NCBI GenBank assembly: GCA_050010575.1
Contig: JBEKKU010000049.1
Coordinates: 1-16,057, forward strand
Origin: Palsa-1188 sp050010575
Lineage (GTDB): Bacteria; Bacillota; DSM-12270; Thermacetogeniales; Thermacetogeniaceae
Direction of reading: 5' to 3'
Length of the DNA stretch: 16,057 nt
Both the position numbers and the translations under genes were made by a program. This document shows positions 6,560 to 13,721 of the stretch, piece after piece. The first letter of the stretch is position 1; the number at the start of each line of letters is the position of its first letter. The notes under the pieces are model-generated. The model was not told where the DNA came from and searched no databases. It saw only the letters and a list, made by a program, of their open reading frames with translations.

Positions 6560-7201
6560 GTGTGGCCCTGGGACCGGAAAGTACAGTTGTTGATGCTGCT
6601 GCTGGCGGCAGCCCTGATGTTTGCCGGGGGTGCCCGGTACGGTCAGTGGCTGGTGAACAGGTCTCAGGACGCCAAGGCGCCGGTAGTTACCAACGCTGAA
6701 GGACAGGGCGCAGGCCTGGCAACTGGTGTTCCTGCCGGACAGATTACAGTCCAGGTTGCCGGGGCGGTGAGTAAACCCAGAGTGTATACCCTGCCTTCCA
6801 GCTCACGGGTGATCGATGCGCTAAATATGGCCGGATTGCTTCCGGAGGCGGACATCGGCTCCCTGAACCTAGCCCGGCAGCTGGTTGACGGGGAGAAGAT
6901 CAACGTGCTGCGCCAGGGTGAGACTCCAGCCGGCGCCACCAACGGCTCTCAGGGAGTTGCTCCCGCACCGGCGGGAACAACAGTAGGGGCGGCCAGCCAG
7001 CAGGGGGACAAGCTCAACATCAACACTGCCACCGCTGAAGAGCTAGACGCCAAGCTCCCGGGGATCGGCCCTACGTTAGCCAAGCGGATCGTCGACTATC
7101 GCACCAGCCATGGTAGCTTCAAGACCGTCGAAGACCTCCGCAGCGTTTCCGGGATCGGCCCCCGCCGCTTCGACCAGATCAAAGAGTATGTGACAATCTG
7201 A
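6560..7201 (+). CDS. comEA: ComEA-type DNA receptor
   Basis: ComEA is a membrane-anchored receptor that binds double-stranded DNA outside the cell during competence and hands it to the ComEC channel. The 213-residue product has one N-terminal transmembrane helix (residues 9-25), a SLBB-type domain (about 62-118), a Gly/Ala/Pro-rich linker (120-150), and tandem helix-hairpin-helix DNA-binding motifs with LPGIGPTLA (166-174) and VSGIGPRRF (196-204). GTG 6560 is preceded by GGAAGGA at nine bases, only six bases after the alkyltransferase stop. In many Firmicutes comEC follows soon after comEA; here it lies about 7.7 kb downstream, beyond the ech operon. No comEB-like gene is present in the window. 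Confidence 0.95.
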   Translation: MWPWDRKVQLLMLLLAAALMFAGGARYGQWLVNRSQDAKAPVVTNAEGQGAGLATGVPAGQITVQVAGAVSKPRVYTLPSSSRVIDALNMAGLLPEADIGSLNLARQLVDGEKINVLRQGETPAGATNGSQGVAPAPAGTTVGAASQQGDKLNINTATAEELDAKLPGIGPTLAKRIVDYRTSHGSFKTVEDLRSVSGIGPRRFDQIKEYVTI

Positions 7202-7222
7202 TAATATTTTGACAGACAGGGA

Positions 7223-7251
7223 TCCCGGGTTTTTAGGCGGGAGATTTTTTT
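7223..7251 (+). terminator. Possible terminator after comEA
   Basis: TCCCG (7223-7227) can pair with CGGGA (7238-7242), followed after two bases by seven T residues (7245-7251). The stem is short. CGGGT (7226-7230) can instead pair with ACCCG (7256-7260), which would disrupt it. A partial terminator separating comEA from the ech operon is plausible. Confidence 0.4.
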
Positions 7252-7320
7252 CGTCACCCGTGAAGGAATTTTGCAAAATAAACAGAAATAGAATTCTAAC
7301 AAAGGAGTATCTCTTTTTTT

Positions 7321-7419
7321 ATGCTCCAGGCGCGTTATGGTCTTGATGCTGCACACACCATTCCTGCTGAAGCGGGGATGGACAAGTATTACCAGGGGGG
7401 TGACGGGAGAGGGAGATAA
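7321..7419 (+). CDS. Possible 32-residue ORF in the ech leader
   Basis: An ATG at 7321 opens 32 codons ending at TAA 7417-7419. AAAGGAG lies upstream, but at about 13 bases, which is longer than ideal. The peptide (starting MLQARYGLDAAHTIP) has no recognisable domain or membrane segment, and the frame overlaps the 7358-7381 hairpin. It may be a chance ORF or a small leader peptide for the hydrogenase operon. Confidence 0.2.
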   Translation: MLQARYGLDAAHTIPAEAGMDKYYQGGDGRGR

Positions 7420-7496
7420 GCTACCGGAGGGAGGAACGAGAGCGTAGGTTTGTGAGTGGGCAGAGAAGATTAATGTTTTAAGGGAGGGAAGAATAC

Positions 7497-9485
7497 ATGG
7501 ATTACAACTGGATGATGGCAGTAGCGATCTTACTCCCGGTAGTGGCCGCCATTCTGGTTTACATCTTGCGCCAGTACCATGTCCGCGGCTTCATCGTAGT
7601 GGTGACCGCGATCGCTCTGATCATCAACTCCATCCTGTTCCTGCTGAAGGGCGCCCAGACATTTACACCGGCCAATGCTCAGCTCTGGGACACGGTGGTC
7701 ACGGTACTAGATTATCTTATCCTGTTATTCTACATTTACGCCGGTATTTCGCTCAAGAACTGGCTCGTCCTGATCTTTGCCCTGACCCAGATCGTACCGC
7801 TGGCCTACTTCGAATTCGGGATGGGCGGCAAGGCAGCGCTGGAAGCGATCAACCCGACCTTTGTGGTTGACCACCTGGCCATCGTGATGACCCTGGTGAT
7901 CTCCATCGTCGGCTCGCTGATCTGTATCTGGGCGATTCGCTACATGTACGACCACGAACATCACAACAAGATCGAGAAGTCGCGGCAGCCCCGCTTCTTC
8001 TTCTGGCTGGTGTTGTTCCTGGGCGCCATGAACGGACTGGTTTTTGCCAATAACCTGATCTATCTATATTTCTTCTGGGAAGTCACGACGCTGGTCTGCT
8101 TCCAGTTAATCGCCCATGACCTGAACAAGGAAGCAGTCGACAATGCAGCCCGGGCGCTGTGGATGAACTCCATCGGCGGCACCGGCCTGATCCTGGCCAT
8201 GATCTATCTGTTTGTGAAGGTCGGCCCGGATTCGCTGTCCGTGGCCAAGATCATCTCCGGCGGCATCGCCCCGGCCTTGTTGTTGCTGCCTGTAGCCCTG
8301 TTGTGCTTCACCGGCATGATCAAGGCAGCTCAAATGCCGTTCCAGACCTGGCTGCTGGGAGCCATGGTGGCGCCGACTCCGGTCTCCGCCCTGCTCCACT
8401 CCAGCACCATGGTCAAGGCCGGCGTCTATCTGGTGGTTCGGTTAGCTCCAGCCTTCGCTGGCACCAAGTTAGGGATCATGGTCGCCCTGGTGGGCGCTTT
8501 CACCTTCATGGCCGCCTCCGGGCTGGCGATCAGCCAGACCACCGGCAAGCGGGTGCTCGCCTACTCGACCATCGCCAACCTGGGCCTGATCATCGCCTGT
8601 GCTGGAATCAACACGCCGCTGTCAATCTCGGCGGCAATATTGCTGATTATCTTCCATGCTGTCTCCAAGGGCCTGATGTTCCTCTGCGCCGGCACCATCG
8701 AGCACATCGTCTGGAGCCGGGAGATCGATGATATGGAAGGCCTGGCGGCCAAAGCGCCAATGACCACCACTATCTTCACCATCGGCGTGCTGTCCATGTT
8801 CCTGCCGCCCTTCGGTATGTTGCTGGCCAAGTGGATGGCTCTGGAGGCCTCCTTTACGATTCCGCTGGCCGGGATCCTGTTCGTGATCGCCAGCGCCGAC
8901 ACCCTCGTCTTCTGGGCGAAGTGGCTTGGCCGTCTACTGCAGGTGCTGCCGAAACTGGGCTCCAAGATTGAAAGCCTGTCGCTTAGCTACACGGTGCCGC
9001 TGTGGGTGCTGGTGCTGAGCATCTTCGGTTTGGGTCTCGGAGTAGGCCCGGTCTACGAAGGGCTCGTCAAGAACGCTGTTGCCAACGTGATCGCCTCGGG
9101 GCAGGCATTGACGACTAGTGCTACGGGCATCGTGGTCAACGGAGTCTCTGCTGTCTCCTCGAATCCGAGTTTTGCAGTGGGGTCATATCCGGTCTGGCCG
9201 CTGTTCGCGGTGTTCGCCATCGGCATCCTGATCCCGTTCATCTTTGTGGCGATCAAACCGGGCGAACTGCGTCCGGTGTATCTGTGCGGCGAGCAGGTTG
9301 AGGGTACCGATTCCGACGAATGGTACTCCACTGCTGATGCCAAGACGAAAGTGCAGCTGGGCGGCTTCTACTTCAAGGGCGCCCTGGGTGAAGCAGCGCT
9401 GAACCCATGGACCTATACACTGTCCATTGCCCTTTTGGTGATCATGTTTGGAGTCGTGTTCCTGGCGATTGGAGGTGCTATCTAA
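7497..9485 (+). CDS. echA: Ech hydrogenase subunit A (antiporter-like, NuoL family)
   Basis: EchA is the large ion-pumping membrane subunit of Ech-type group 4 [NiFe] hydrogenases, related to NuoL and Mrp antiporters. The 662-residue protein has about 16 hydrophobic segments. It keeps the charged residues of the half-channels: Glu195 in FFWEVTTLV, Lys276 in TGMIKAAQMPF, Lys307 in HSSTMVKAGVYL and Lys391 in HAVSKGLMFL. The conserved QMPFQTWLLGAM and APTPVSALLHSSTMVKAG blocks identify the proton-conducting family. There is no NuoL-style lateral-helix extension, in keeping with EchA. ATG 7497 follows AAGGGAGGGAAG. It is the first of six tightly packed genes in the echABCDEF order and ends exactly one base before echB begins. 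Whether H+ or Na+ is pumped cannot be told from the sequence. Confidence 0.94.
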   Translation: MDYNWMMAVAILLPVVAAILVYILRQYHVRGFIVVVTAIALIINSILFLLKGAQTFTPANAQLWDTVVTVLDYLILLFYIYAGISLKNWLVLIFALTQIVPLAYFEFGMGGKAALEAINPTFVVDHLAIVMTLVISIVGSLICIWAIRYMYDHEHHNKIEKSRQPRFFFWLVLFLGAMNGLVFANNLIYLYFFWEVTTLVCFQLIAHDLNKEAVDNAARALWMNSIGGTGLILAMIYLFVKVGPDSLSVAKIISGGIAPALLLLPVALLCFTGMIKAAQMPFQTWLLGAMVAPTPVSALLHSSTMVKAGVYLVVRLAPAFAGTKLGIMVALVGAFTFMAASGLAISQTTGKRVLAYSTIANLGLIIACAGINTPLSISAAILLIIFHAVSKGLMFLCAGTIEHIVWSREIDDMEGLAAKAPMTTTIFTIGVLSMFLPPFGMLLAKWMALEASFTIPLAGILFVIASADTLVFWAKWLGRLLQVLPKLGSKIESLSLSYTVPLWVLVLSIFGLGLGVGPVYEGLVKNAVANVIASGQALTTSATGIVVNGVSAVSSNPSFAVGSYPVWPLFAVFAIGILIPFIFVAIKPGELRPVYLCGEQVEGTDSDEWYSTADAKTKVQLGGFYFKGALGEAALNPWTYTLSIALLVIMFGVVFLAIGGAI

Positions 9486-10352
9486 ATGAATGCATGGATT
9501 ATCGCCATCGTAACGGTGATCGTGGCTCCGTTCATCGGTGGCCTCCTGGCCGGGATTGACCGGAGGATCACGGCGCGGCTGCAAGGCCGGTTCGGGCCTC
9601 CGATTCTCCAGCCGTTCTATGACTTCTTCAAACTGCTCGGCAAGACCAGAATTGCGGCCAGCCGGTTGCAGTTTATCTGGATCTACGGCTATCTGGTGTT
9701 CATGGTTACAGCCCTGCTGTTCCTGGTGCTGAAGCTGGATCTCCTGCTGCTGGTGTTTGTCATCGGTTTTGCCGGCGTCAGCTTCGCCCTCGGCGGTTTC
9801 AGCTCCAAGTCGCCCTACAGCCACATTGGAGCCAACCGTGAGCTGATGCAGATGCTGGCCTATGAGCCGGTGCTGCTGCTGTTTGCCCTGGGTGTCTTTG
9901 CCCAGAATGGCAGCTTCCTGATCAGCGAGATCTTCAATAACCCGACGCCGCTCCTGGCGCGGTTATGGCCGATCTTCATCGCCCTGCTGGTAGTCCTGAC
10001 CATCAAGCTGCGCAAGTCCCCCTTTGACCTGGCAACCTCGCACCACGGCCACCAGGAACTGATCAAGGGGATCATGACCGAGTATTCAGGCCCCTATTAC
10101 GCCCTGATCCAGTTGACCGAGTGGTATGAATACGTCCTGCTGCTCGGCCTGGTGTTCATCTTCTGGGCGAACCCCTGGTGGGCGGGCCTGATAGTGGCGG
10201 CGATTGCCTACATCCTGGAGCTGTTCATCGACAACATCACCGCTCGTATGACCGTGGGCTGGGCGGTCAAGTTTGTCTGGTCCGTCGGTCTGGTGCTCTG
10301 TGTCCTTAATCTGATTTACTTCTGGCTGCTGCCAATTAAGGGGGTGTCCTAG
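9486..10352 (+). CDS. echB: Ech hydrogenase subunit B (NuoH-like membrane anchor)
   Basis: EchB is the NuoH/complex I subunit 1 homologue that anchors the peripheral hydrogenase arm to the membrane and links catalysis to ion movement. The 288-residue protein has about eight transmembrane segments. It carries the family signature DRRITARLQGRFGPP followed by QPFYDFFKLLGK (residues 25-53). A conserved acidic loop SPFDLATSHHGHQELIKG precedes TEYSGPYYALIQLTEW, equivalent to the quinone-cavity loop of NuoH. ATG 9486 directly abuts the echA stop, with GGAGGTG eight bases upstream inside echA. Its own stop abuts the echC ATG, so translational coupling is likely. Confidence 0.94.
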   Translation: MNAWIIAIVTVIVAPFIGGLLAGIDRRITARLQGRFGPPILQPFYDFFKLLGKTRIAASRLQFIWIYGYLVFMVTALLFLVLKLDLLLLVFVIGFAGVSFALGGFSSKSPYSHIGANRELMQMLAYEPVLLLFALGVFAQNGSFLISEIFNNPTPLLARLWPIFIALLVVLTIKLRKSPFDLATSHHGHQELIKGIMTEYSGPYYALIQLTEWYEYVLLLGLVFIFWANPWWAGLIVAAIAYILELFIDNITARMTVGWAVKFVWSVGLVLCVLNLIYFWLLPIKGVS

Positions 10353-10790
10353 ATGGGGATCATTGCAACTTCGCGGCTGAAATCACCATGGATCATGCAC
10401 TTTGACAACAGTTCCTGCAATGGCTGCGACATCGAGGTGCTGGCCTGCTTAACCCCCCTCTACGACGTGGAACGCTTCGGAATCGTCAACATGGGCAACC
10501 CGAAGCATACTGATGTGCTGGTTGTTACCGGACCGGTGAACAGAAGGACTGCCAGGGTGCTGAAGAACCTCTACGAGCAAATTCCCGGCCCCAAGATGGT
10601 GATCGCGGTCGGCACCTGCGGCATTTCGGGCGGCGTCTTCCACAACTGCTACAACGTGCTCGGCGGCGTGGACCAGGTGGTCCCGGTCGATGTCTACGTG
10701 CCTGGTTGCGCAGCCCGCCCCGAAGCGATCATCGACGGGGTTGTGCTAGCGCTGCAGAAGCTGGCCAAACTGCAGGGGGTGGCATTATGA
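10353..10790 (+). CDS. echC: Ech hydrogenase small subunit (NuoB-like)
   Basis: EchC carries the proximal [4Fe-4S] cluster that passes electrons between the ferredoxin-like subunit and the NiFe site. The 145-residue protein is the compact NuoB-type small subunit. It has all four expected cluster cysteines: Cys22 and Cys25 in CNGCDIE, Cys89 in GTCGISGG and Cys119 in VPGCAARPE. It has no twin-arginine signal, which fits a cytoplasm-facing complex. ATG 10353 abuts the echB stop with a GGGGGTG site just upstream. Its TGA overlaps the echD ATG (ATGA), a sign of coupled translation. Confidence 0.95.
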   Translation: MGIIATSRLKSPWIMHFDNSSCNGCDIEVLACLTPLYDVERFGIVNMGNPKHTDVLVVTGPVNRRTARVLKNLYEQIPGPKMVIAVGTCGISGGVFHNCYNVLGGVDQVVPVDVYVPGCAARPEAIIDGVVLALQKLAKLQGVAL

Positions 10791-11173
10791 TCGATAAGCT
10801 GAAAGAGATCAGCAAAGACCAACTGCTTGCAGAAGTCAAGAAGTATGCCGATGCCAAGGCGCGGTTCGTAACGGGATCCGCCAACGACCTGGGGGATAAG
10901 CTGGAAATTACCTACTTCTTCAACGCCAGCCCCGGCATGGACCTGTCGGCCCTGCGCTTCTCCGTCGGCAAGGATGAGGAAGTGCCGAGCATGACCGGCA
11001 TCTACCTCACTGCCGTGCTGATCGAGAACGAGATGAAGGAACTGTTCGGCTTGAAAGTCAAGGATCTGGCTATCGACTTTGGCGGTCACATGATGCTGGC
11101 GCAGGACAGCCCGGTGCTACCCATGCTGAAAACCGAGGAACAACTGGAAGCCGGCAAGAAGGGGGGCAATTAA
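10787..11173 (+). CDS. echD: Ech hydrogenase subunit D (NuoC-like)
   Basis: EchD is the small NuoC-related structural subunit that packs against the catalytic large subunit. It binds no cofactor. The 128-residue product has the reduced length typical of Ech rather than the longer NuoC. It shows the conserved region VPSMTGIYLTAVLIENEMKEL (roughly 68-90) equivalent to the NuoC core ending in the ENEMKELFG helix. ATG 10787 overlaps the echC TGA. Longer readings starting upstream inside echC would be out of keeping with the family. The TAA at 11171-11173 is directly followed by the echE ATG. Confidence 0.88.
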   Translation: MIDKLKEISKDQLLAEVKKYADAKARFVTGSANDLGDKLEITYFFNASPGMDLSALRFSVGKDEEVPSMTGIYLTAVLIENEMKELFGLKVKDLAIDFGGHMMLAQDSPVLPMLKTEEQLEAGKKGGN

Positions 11174-12256
11174 ATGGCACCGCGCACAATAACGCCATTT
11201 GGCCCGCAGCATCCGGTACTCCCGGAACCTGTCCAGTTGAAACTGGAACTGGAGGACGAGAGAGTAGTCAGCGTCCTGCCGGCTATCGGTTACGGACACC
11301 GGGGCATCGAAAAAGCTTGCGAACTGAACGAATATCCGAAGAACATCTATCTCTGCGAGCGCATCTGCGGCATCTGCAGCGCTATCCACGGCATGACCTA
11401 CTGCGACGTGGTGGAAAAACTGTGGCCGCTGGACATTCCGCCGCGGGCGAAGTACCTGCGCACCATCTGGGCGGAGATGGCCAGAACCCATAGCCATTTG
11501 CTCTGGCTGGGACTGCTGGCGGACGCCTTCGGGTTTGAGAGTATGTTCATGCAGTACTGGCGCATTCGTGAGAAGGTGCTCGACATCCTGGAGATCACTA
11601 CCGGGCACCGGGTCACGCAGTCCGTCTCTATCGTCGGCGGTGTGCGCCGGGATATCGACGAGGACCAGAAGAAGCACTGCATCGAGGTTTTAAAGGATGT
11701 ACGCAAAGAAGCCGAGGCTCTCAACAATGTGCTGGTCAACGACTACACCGTCAAGGCCAGAACCGTTGGCAAGGGCGTGCTCTCCTATGATCAGGCGATT
11801 GCCCTGGGCCTGTGCGGGCCGCACCTGCGGGCCAGCGGAGTCAAGGAAGACTGCCGCACTCAGGGATACTGGGCCTACGGCGACCTGTCCTTCGAGCCGG
11901 TCATAGCCACCGGCGGCGACTCCTTCTCCCGCGCCGCAGTCCGCGCCGGGGAACTGTACCAGGCGATCGACCTGCAGCTCGAAGCCTTTGGCAAGCTGCC
12001 GGAGGGTGAGCTTGCTGTCAAGCCAAAGGGCAACCCGCCGGCCAATGAAGCCGTCAGCAGGGTGGAGCAGCCTCGTGGTGAGGTTTTCTACTACGCCAAG
12101 GGCAACGGCACCCGCAACCTGGAACGCCTCCGGGTGCGGACACCGACCTACGCCAACATTCCGTCACTGCTGGTGATGCTACCCGGGTGCGAGTTGGCTG
12201 ATGTGCCGATCATCGTTCTCTCGATCGACCCGTGCATCAGTTGCACCGAACGGTAG
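11174..12256 (+). CDS. echE: Ech hydrogenase large (NiFe catalytic) subunit
   Basis: EchE holds the NiFe centre that reduces protons or oxidises H2. The 360-residue protein keeps both Ni-ligand motifs: ERICGICSAIH with Cys65 and Cys68 near the N-terminus, and DPCISCTER with Cys354 and Cys357 at the very end. This separates it from NuoD/Fpo relatives, which have lost these cysteines. The protein stops three residues after the last ligand, so there is no C-terminal peptide to be removed by a HycI/HyaD-type protease, as known for Ech enzymes. The N-terminal FGPQHPVLPEP and GYGHRGIEKACE blocks are typical of the NuoD/hydrogenase family. It starts immediately after echD. No hyp maturation genes are in the window. 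Confidence 0.97.
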   Translation: MAPRTITPFGPQHPVLPEPVQLKLELEDERVVSVLPAIGYGHRGIEKACELNEYPKNIYLCERICGICSAIHGMTYCDVVEKLWPLDIPPRAKYLRTIWAEMARTHSHLLWLGLLADAFGFESMFMQYWRIREKVLDILEITTGHRVTQSVSIVGGVRRDIDEDQKKHCIEVLKDVRKEAEALNNVLVNDYTVKARTVGKGVLSYDQAIALGLCGPHLRASGVKEDCRTQGYWAYGDLSFEPVIATGGDSFSRAAVRAGELYQAIDLQLEAFGKLPEGELAVKPKGNPPANEAVSRVEQPRGEVFYYAKGNGTRNLERLRVRTPTYANIPSLLVMLPGCELADVPIIVLSIDPCISCTER

Positions 12257-12290
12257 CACAGGAAACTAAAAGAAGGAGGTGGAGTAGAGA

Positions 12291-12653
12291 ATGATCATGT
12301 TGCCAACAGTTGTTCGCAACCTCTTCGGGGGGCCGGCCACCCGGATGTATCCGGTGACGACCAGAGAGCCCTTCGCTCGGGCACGGGGACACGTAGAATT
12401 TAACGAAGACCTCTGCAACCAGTGCGGCACCTGCGCACGCCGCTGCCCGGCTGTAGCCATCGATCTCGACAAGGAAAAGAAGGAATGGATCCTTCATCCG
12501 GACCGCTGCATCATCTGCGAGGTCTGCGCTGAGGTGTGCCCCAAAGACGCCATCACTATAGCACCGCAATGGCGGGCGCCGTTCTATAAGAGAGAGGCTA
12601 TCATTTACCACTCCAAGGCTGTGAAGGAGAAGGGCGAAAAGTCAAGCGAGTAG
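12291..12653 (+). CDS. echF: Ech hydrogenase ferredoxin-like subunit (2x[4Fe-4S], NuoI-like)
   Basis: EchF carries two [4Fe-4S] clusters and accepts electrons from reduced ferredoxin in the cytoplasm. The 120-residue protein has two complete CxxCxxCxxxCP motifs: Cys42, 45, 48, 52 (CNQCGTCARRCP) and Cys73, 76, 79, 83 (CIICEVCAEVCP). The N-terminal stretch of about 35 residues and the basic C-terminal tail are typical of NuoI-like subunits. ATG 12291 has a near-perfect AAGGAGGTG ribosome site. A 34-base gap from echE is the only spacer within the operon. The strong terminator 37 bases downstream marks the operon end. Confidence 0.95.
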   Translation: MIMLPTVVRNLFGGPATRMYPVTTREPFARARGHVEFNEDLCNQCGTCARRCPAVAIDLDKEKKEWILHPDRCIICEVCAEVCPKDAITIAPQWRAPFYKREAIIYHSKAVKEKGEKSSE

Positions 12654-12689
12654 TCCACAGGCTTGGAATAGAGCGCAATGTCAAGCGCA

Positions 12690-12719
12690 AGCCCCCATCG
12701 CATCAGGTGGGGGCTTTTT
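12690..12719 (+). terminator. Intrinsic terminator of the ech operon
   Basis: AGCCCCCA (12690-12697) pairs perfectly with TGGGGGCT (12708-12715) around a 10-base loop, followed by TTTTT (12715-12719). On the minus strand only two T residues follow the stem, so it serves mainly the plus-strand ech operon and not the convergent Rieske gene. Confidence 0.93.
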
Positions 12720-12798
12720 CATCATCCTGTTTTGGAGACCGGTTGCTATTTTCACAGGTCTCCGTTAAGGCCGGGGCAGTTCTTAGCGCCACTGCGCC

Positions 12799-13101
12799 CT
12801 AGAGATTGATGGCGATCATTCCACTTTCCACGGCCACCTGGTAAACGGCAAGCGGTTTGGTGGCAGGGCCCTGGGTTACCTTACCGGAGATGATGTTGAA
12901 GCGGGCCTGGTGACAGGGGCACTCGATACTGTTGCCCACTAACTTTCCTGCTGCCAGCGAGCACCCGCGATGCGTGCACTTCTCCTCGATGGCGTAGATG
13001 CTGTTGTCATGGTTGATCAGCAGGATCGCCCTGCCTTGCAGATCGATCTTTTTCAGCTTACCGGCTGGAACATCCTGAAGCTTGGCAACCTGTACGGGCA
13101 T
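12799..13101 (-). CDS. Small soluble Rieske [2Fe-2S] protein
   Basis: The 100-residue product is one Rieske domain without signal peptide or membrane helix. The cluster ligands are Cys42 and His44 (CTHRGC) and Cys61 and His64 (CPCHQARF), separated by 16 residues. It also has Cys47 and Cys63, the pair that forms a disulfide in the cytochrome bc1/b6f-type Rieske proteins but is missing from most soluble dioxygenase ferredoxins. It would act as a one-electron carrier in the cytoplasm; partner and pathway are not indicated. The ATG (13101-13099) is preceded by a run of G (AGAGGGGGG) at a good distance. It converges with the ech operon and diverges from tatA. Confidence 0.93.
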   Translation of the reverse strand: MPVQVAKLQDVPAGKLKKIDLQGRAILLINHDNSIYAIEEKCTHRGCSLAAGKLVGNSIECPCHQARFNIISGKVTQGPATKPLAVYQVAVESGMIAINL

Positions 13102-13234
13102 TAGAAGCCCCCCCCTCTATAATTATTTATTTGTTCCTACCAATGGAAATATTTCTGCACCGGCTTCAAGGCTCCTGCTAAAAAGGCAGAAACTCTTTGG
13201 TTTGCCGTAACTGTCAATAATATGTATTGCAGAG

Positions 13235-13263
13235 TTGTCCATTAAAAAGAAGCGGGTTATAAT
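13235..13263 (+). promoter_or_regulatory. Promoter for tatA
   Basis: TTGTCC (13235-13240) and an exact TATAAT (13258-13263) are 17 bases apart. Transcription would begin near 13270, leaving a very short leader that still contains most of the GGGGGTGATC ribosome site of tatA. It probably serves tatA and, by readthrough, the htrA-type gene and comEC. Confidence 0.6.
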
Positions 13264-13280
13264 AACCAGGGGGTGATCAG

Positions 13281-13676
13281 TTGTTCGGAGTCGAGGAAGT
13301 GCTGCTGATCTTTGTGATCGTCCTAGTCGTTTTTGGCCCCGATAAACTGCCCGATGTGGCCAGGGTGCTCGGCAAGCTGACCAAGGAATTTGGTAAAGTG
13401 ACCTACACTGCCAAGCGCACCTGGGATGAGATCGGCAAGGAGATGGAACTCCAGGAAGCCAGAGAAAGGGCCAAACAACTGGAGGCGCAGCAGGCTGCCG
13501 AGGCTGTCGCACCAGCTTCTGAAGGACCGGATCAGGGGAACAGGCAGAGGGATCTGCGGGAAGAAGCAGGCGGACCCAAAGAGACTGAGAACAGAGAAAC
13601 TGAAGAGAGGGTCGAAACCGGGCCACAGGAAGCGACAGCATCCCTGGCGGAGGCAGTCGCCAGTGATAAACAATAG
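13281..13676 (+). CDS. tatA: Twin-arginine translocase subunit TatA/TatB family
   Basis: TatA-family proteins form the pore of the twin-arginine pathway, which exports folded proteins. The 131-residue product has the short N-terminal membrane helix (residues 4-18), the hinge FGPDKLPDVARVLGK (18-32) with the invariant Phe-Gly, and an amphipathic helix to about residue 60. A long highly charged, Glu/Gln-rich tail makes up the second half. The Glu at position 5-6 before the helix and the Pro at position 20 of the FGP sequence resemble TatB-type members, so the exact subtype is open. TTG 13281 has GGGGGTG upstream. No tatC is seen in the window. It lies 45 bases before the protease gene. Confidence 0.9.
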   Translation: MFGVEEVLLIFVIVLVVFGPDKLPDVARVLGKLTKEFGKVTYTAKRTWDEIGKEMELQEARERAKQLEAQQAAEAVAPASEGPDQGNRQRDLREEAGGPKETENRETEERVETGPQEATASLAEAVASDKQ

Positions 13677-13721
13677 GCGAACGAACTTGTACAGGGATTT
13701 GCAGGGAGGAGAAAAAGCGGC

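Larger units (their letters stand above)
7202..7496 (+). other. Intergenic leader of the ech operon, with hairpins
   Basis: This 295-base region joins comEA to echA. It contains a probable weak terminator (7223-7251). It also contains a hairpin GGAGTAT 7304-7310 / ATGCTCC 7321-7327 enclosing a T-run, and a 10-bp hairpin CCATTCCTGC 7358-7367 / GCGGGGATGG 7372-7381 with a TGAA loop. Purine-rich sequence then runs up to the echA ribosome site. A TTGACA at 7209-7214 has only TTTAGG at the proper -10 distance, so I cannot place a confident promoter. The region does not match a riboswitch class I can recognise. Confidence 0.5.

Noticed and set aside
13120..13218. Minus-strand promoter for the Rieske gene
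   Set aside because: TTGGTA-16-TATAGA would start transcription inside the ribosome site, and a TTGACA farther upstream has no -10 box at the right distance.
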